Assembly: GCF_025971945.1 (NCBI RefSeq)
Contig: NZ_JAPDHW010000009.1
Location: forward strand, 145,347-209,346
Origin: Chryseobacterium kimseyorum
GTDB lineage: Bacteria > Bacteroidota > Bacteroidia > Flavobacteriales > Weeksellaceae
Length of the DNA: 64,000 nt
Direction of reading: 5' to 3'
Shown here: in pieces, positions 60,979 through 64,000 of the stretch
Numbering within the stretch: position 1 is the first letter of the stretch
How the letters are laid out: the number at the start of each line of letters is the position of its first letter
Made by a program: the position numbers and the translations under genes
The notes under the pieces: model-generated
Database searches by the model: none
Told to the model about the DNA's origin: nothing
Seen by the model: only the letters and a program-made list of their open reading frames with translations

Positions 60979-63069
60979 TTAGAATGTTGCTGCGGGAGCG
61001 GTGTCATTGTTCAGTTTTCTGTTGACTTCATTCTTTTTTCCTTTGGCGAAGTCGTAGCTTAGTCCAAGAATAAACATATTTCTGTTGTTATAGATATTGG
61101 TTGTACCCACATAGTTTACCAGACTTTCGTCTAGGGTTTTGGTTTTATATCTTGAAGGCATTCCGAGCCAGTACATTCCTGTAGTGAACGTCCAGTCTTT
61201 CATTTTGTAATTGGCGAAAATGTGATTCTGGTTTTCGTTGGTATTTAAAAATGCGCCACTTAAAGTATACACAGGAATATTAAACATATACGTCAAGCTC
61301 AGCTTTTTATATTCAGAGGAGATCGTGAAGTTGTTTCCGAAATAATTATTTTTAAGCAACGCTCCGGAATTGGTTTTTACCCTCTGCATGGTCGGATAGA
61401 TATTGGCTTTAATGACTAATAATCTGCTTCCAAAAGGTTTCAAAGAGCCGGTGAGCTGAACTCCTGTACGTGAACTGAACTGTGCATTTTCGTAAGTTAG
61501 CGCATACTGAGTATTGTTGTTGTACAAAACATAAAGACTGTTGATCGCGTTGTCTGTATAGTTGAAAAAAACGTTCGCGTTAAAATCAAAATACTTATTG
61601 TTGTAAGAATAGTTGATATTATTATTCCAGGCTTTCTGTATTGTTAGATTAGGGTTTCCTGTAGAAACTATATTGGGAACAACCTGATTAATGTTCGGAC
61701 TTAAGGAAGCGCTCCCCGGACTGTACGGTGTATAACTGCTGGTGAGTCTCAGACTCTGATTTTTTTTCAGTTCGTATCCTAAAATTAATTTCGGAGTTAT
61801 CGTCCAGTCGTTGTCGGTTGTTGTAGCCGTTTTATTGTGAATATTGGTAAGACCGAGGCCTAAGCGGTACATCAATTTCTTATGTTTACCCGCAAATTCG
61901 GAGTAAAGATACTGTGTTAAATAATTAACAGAGAAATCAAAATTTCCCGCCAGGTTCACCAGTTCATTATCTACACTGTTATTGTCAATTCTGTAACCTG
62001 AACTTAGTTTTCCTGCTTTGAAATCATGAGTATAAGCGACTTCTCCTACGATACTGTTTTGTTCTGCTTTCAGGTTCATATCATTATCAAAAATAATGTT
62101 TCCGGAACCGATTACCCATTCTCTGCCCACCTCAAAACTCTCACTGGTATACGATGAACCCACAATATTAAAGCTGATCTCATCTTTCTTGCTCAGTTTC
62201 TTAGAAAAATAAAGATCTAGTTTTGGTGGATTGTACTTTTCACCGCTGTACTGCGAAGTACCGTGCTGTTCAGAGAAATTATCCTGCGTAAAAATACTCT
62301 GCCCATTTCCTTTGGAAAAATAATTAAAGATGTTCATCGAAAACTTTGCCTGAAAAACATAATGATCAGCCAGTGAATTGGTATATCTCAAGGCGATCTC
62401 CTGATACGTGTAGCCAAAATGATCTCTTTTCGTTTCGTTGGTATTGTAATGTGAATTTTGTAAAGTGTAATCGTAGATTCTGTTGGTAACCCGATTATCA
62501 TAATCTCTGAAATTCATGGAATACTCAAGTCCGATGTTGTTTCTTCCTTTTGTATAGTTAGCGTAAGCCTGTCCGTTCACAAAACCGGTTGTTAATGCGC
62601 TGCTTACAGAAGCTCCCGCGGCAAAACCCACTTCAGGATTTCTCGTGATAATATTCACTACAGTACCTGCTCTGTTTGCCCATCGGGTAGGAGGATTGTC
62701 GTAATATTCAACTTTTACTACATTTTCCGGACTGATTCCTCTCGCCTGAAGTTCTGTAGATTCAACACCATTAATCAGCAGAAGAAATTTTCCTCCTTTA
62801 ATACTTGAAATACTGCTGGAAATAGGGTCAAACTGAAGTTCGGGCAAAGTCTGCAGTAGATCGTTGGCATATCTGGCTTTCTTTAAAGCTTCCTCATCAA
62901 AGCTGTACACGGCCTTATCTACAAATTGTTTTTTACGCTGCGATTTTATAAGAACTTCCTGAATGTCTTTAGTGTTTTGAACCGAATCTTTCACAGTGGA
63001 AGGTGTGTTCTCCTGTGCAAAAGTTAAGCTGCCAATAACAAATAGCGCTAAACTTATCTGTTTCCTCAT
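60979..63069 (-). CDS. Outer-membrane beta-barrel receptor (TonB-dependent receptor-like)
   Basis: A 696-residue protein with a signal peptide (about 1-18), a short TonB-receptor plug-like region (about 30-145: DLLQTLPELQFDPISSSISS, then INGVESTEL and RAGTVVNIITRNP) and a large barrel (about 150-680). It lacks the N-terminal CarboxypepD-like domain typical of SusC-type receptors and belongs with the outer-membrane beta-barrel family-3 group. Substrate unknown. It is divergent from the TetR gene, which could control it, though TetR genes usually control a downstream transporter. Confidence 0.85.
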   Translation of the reverse strand: MRKQISLALFVIGSLTFAQENTPSTVKDSVQNTKDIQEVLIKSQRKKQFVDKAVYSFDEEALKKARYANDLLQTLPELQFDPISSSISSIKGGKFLLLINGVESTELQARGISPENVVKVEYYDNPPTRWANRAGTVVNIITRNPEVGFAAGASVSSALTTGFVNGQAYANYTKGRNNIGLEYSMNFRDYDNRVTNRIYDYTLQNSHYNTNETKRDHFGYTYQEIALRYTNSLADHYVFQAKFSMNIFNYFSKGNGQSIFTQDNFSEQHGTSQYSGEKYNPPKLDLYFSKKLSKKDEISFNIVGSSYTSESFEVGREWVIGSGNIIFDNDMNLKAEQNSIVGEVAYTHDFKAGKLSSGYRIDNNSVDNELVNLAGNFDFSVNYLTQYLYSEFAGKHKKLMYRLGLGLTNIHNKTATTTDNDWTITPKLILGYELKKNQSLRLTSSYTPYSPGSASLSPNINQVVPNIVSTGNPNLTIQKAWNNNINYSYNNKYFDFNANVFFNYTDNAINSLYVLYNNNTQYALTYENAQFSSRTGVQLTGSLKPFGSRLLVIKANIYPTMQRVKTNSGALLKNNYFGNNFTISSEYKKLSLTYMFNIPVYTLSGAFLNTNENQNHIFANYKMKDWTFTTGMYWLGMPSRYKTKTLDESLVNYVGTTNIYNNRNMFILGLSYDFAKGKKNEVNRKLNNDTAPAATF

Positions 63070-63367
63070 GATGAATTTCTTGAAAATTTTGAAGGAGCGA
63101 ATTTAATAAAAAAATGAGTATTTTTTCAAAGTAAAGTGATATTTATTTTAAAAGTATCATTGTCAGAGAGTGTTGGTGGAAGTATTTAACAAAATATTAA
63201 TGTTTGGAAATCTTATTGATAATGTACCGATTGATAATAAGAATTTTAAAACTCAATGTCGTGATTAATTATTAAAAAGAAATATACTTTCTTTCTCTGT
63301 AATAATTGCCTGTCGATAAAATGATTTGATTACACTGCAGAAAAAATTTAAATTTAATAATAATTAC
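63070..63367. other. Divergent intergenic region
   Basis: About 300 AT-rich bases between the receptor and TetR genes. A near-match to the -7 box (TAAATTCG) lies on the minus strand about 30 bases upstream of the receptor start, around 63097-63104. No RNA or gene was seen. Confidence 0.4.
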
Positions 63368-63381
63368 AAACCGAACGGTTT
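63368..63381. promoter_or_regulatory. Palindromic TetR operator
   Basis: AAACCGAACGGTTT is a perfect 14-base palindrome, 7 bases upstream of the -7 box and 22 bases upstream of the TetR start. This is the form and position of a TetR autoregulatory operator. Confidence 0.65.
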
Positions 63382-63388
63382 AAAATGC

Positions 63389-63396
63389 TATCTTTG
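63389..63396 (+). promoter_or_regulatory. -7 box of the TetR gene, leaderless
   Basis: TATCTTTG matches TAnnTTTG and ends 7 bases before the ATG at 63404, so the message should begin at or beside the start codon. Confidence 0.55.
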
Positions 63397-63403
63397 CCTA
63401 ATC

Positions 63404-63985
63404 ATGGCAAGAAAAAAAGAATTTGAATACGAAGAAAAGCTCAATGTAGCAATGAATCTCTTTTGGGAACAGGGCTATCATGTGACTTCACTGAGTGATC
63501 TTGAAAATCACATGAAGATCAACAGAAGCAGTATTTATCCTACTTACGGAGACAAAAAGGAACTTCTGTTAAAGTGTCTTGACAAATATCAGCAGTCCAA
63601 ACTTTCAGAATATCAGGAATTTCTTCAGGACCGCAGTAATAATGCTTTGGAAGATTTAGTAAAAGTTTTAAATCTGTCTGTTCAGCAAAGCATTTCCGAC
63701 AATAAAGTGTGTCTGGCTGTGAGAATGATATTTGAAATCGCTGTGGTTGATAAGGAAATCAATCATATGCTTGTTGCAAACGAGAGAAAAATAGAGAAGG
63801 TTTATCTGGCCATTCTGCAGCGGGGAATTCAGCAAAAATTATTTAAGAAAGATTTGGATATAGAAACTACTGCTGCTTTTTTTTCCAGCTCTTCGACCAC
63901 TTTGCTCAAGAATTATGTCTTGTACAGAGATCAAAAACAAGTGAACTCAATGATTGCGCTGCTAATCCAACTTATTAGTCGATAA
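63404..63985 (+). CDS. TetR/AcrR family transcriptional regulator
   Basis: A 193-residue protein from ATG 63404 ([20 protein letters not shown]). The N-terminal helix-turn-helix (about 10-55) includes [20 protein letters not shown] followed by [15 protein letters not shown], the TetR signature. The C-terminal ligand domain (about 70-190) is all helical. The open frame extends upstream to 63326, but this would pass through the operator and -7 box, so the shorter start is chosen. It is likely a repressor of its own gene and of a downstream exporter beyond the window edge. Confidence 0.88.
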   Translation: MARKKEFEYEEKLNVAMNLFWEQGYHVTSLSDLENHMKINRSSIYPTYGDKKELLLKCLDKYQQSKLSEYQEFLQDRSNNALEDLVKVLNLSVQQSISDNKVCLAVRMIFEIAVVDKEINHMLVANERKIEKVYLAILQRGIQQKLFKKDLDIETTAAFFSSSSTTLLKNYVLYRDQKQVNSMIALLIQLISR

Positions 63986-64000
63986 TTAAATTCATCAGTC

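Overview
The window reads as a chromosomal segment of a flavobacterium, most likely Chryseobacterium or a close relative (Weeksellaceae, Bacteroidota). The evidence is AT-rich DNA, Bacteroidota-type promoter boxes (TAnnTTTG) close to start codons with little Shine-Dalgarno signal, a pectate lyase with a C-terminal type IX secretion (T9SS) tail, monomeric NADP isocitrate dehydrogenase, TonB-type outer-membrane barrels, and many tiny VOC, SRPBCC, DinB and PhnB proteins. Genus assignment is from memory of such gene sets, not from a search.

Layout. 1-7.6 kb: housekeeping and transport genes (metallo-beta-lactamase fold enzyme, GNAT, CorC-type CBS protein, MFS exporter, icd, tpx). 7.6-14 kb: three consecutive membrane-bound class III nucleotide cyclases, the last two a tandem duplicate pair whose catalytic halves are nearly identical in DNA. 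14.2-17.3 kb: HD hydrolase, YitT membrane protein, DUF763 protein. 17.6-24.3 kb: a Crp/Fnr regulator followed by a run of small stand-alone detoxification-type folds (VOC x2, DinB, PhnB x2, SRPBCC x3, SDR), with heptanucleotide tandem repeats between them. 24.4-28.2 kb: a hypothetical pair, an ECF sigma factor with two small downstream genes, a membrane J-domain protein and an overlooked 51-codon Cys-rich gene. 28.6-38.1 kb: gcvP, a BRO-N/AraC pair, DoxX-like and SDR genes, and a large secreted pectate lyase.

39.4-43 kb is the most unusual part. Minus-strand genes (MORN protein; SMR exporter plus Crp regulator; DMP19-like plus DUF1877-like proteins) sit in units bounded by short inverted border sequences. 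Three copies of a ~115-bp element and two copies of a hairpin-forming ~110-140-bp element lie between them. The border of each unit matches its own other end but differs from its neighbours, and the two large hairpins keep their stem by compensatory change. This is the logic of integron gene cassettes with attC sites, although no integrase is in the window. A streptomycin adenylyltransferase-like gene (ANT(6) family) follows directly.

44-56.8 kb: AAA ATPase, MepB-like protein, Fpg/Nei-type glycosylase with a substituted zinc ligand, dGTPase-like HD protein, SPFH protein, APC permease, and a TPR/outer-membrane barrel gene pair. 56.86 kb: one tRNA-Arg(TCG). 57.3-60.5 kb: five minus-strand lipoprotein and small membrane protein genes of unknown function. 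61-64 kb: an outer-membrane barrel receptor and a divergent TetR regulator with a palindromic operator and an apparently leaderless promoter. No CRISPR array, rRNA, complete insertion sequence or prophage was seen.
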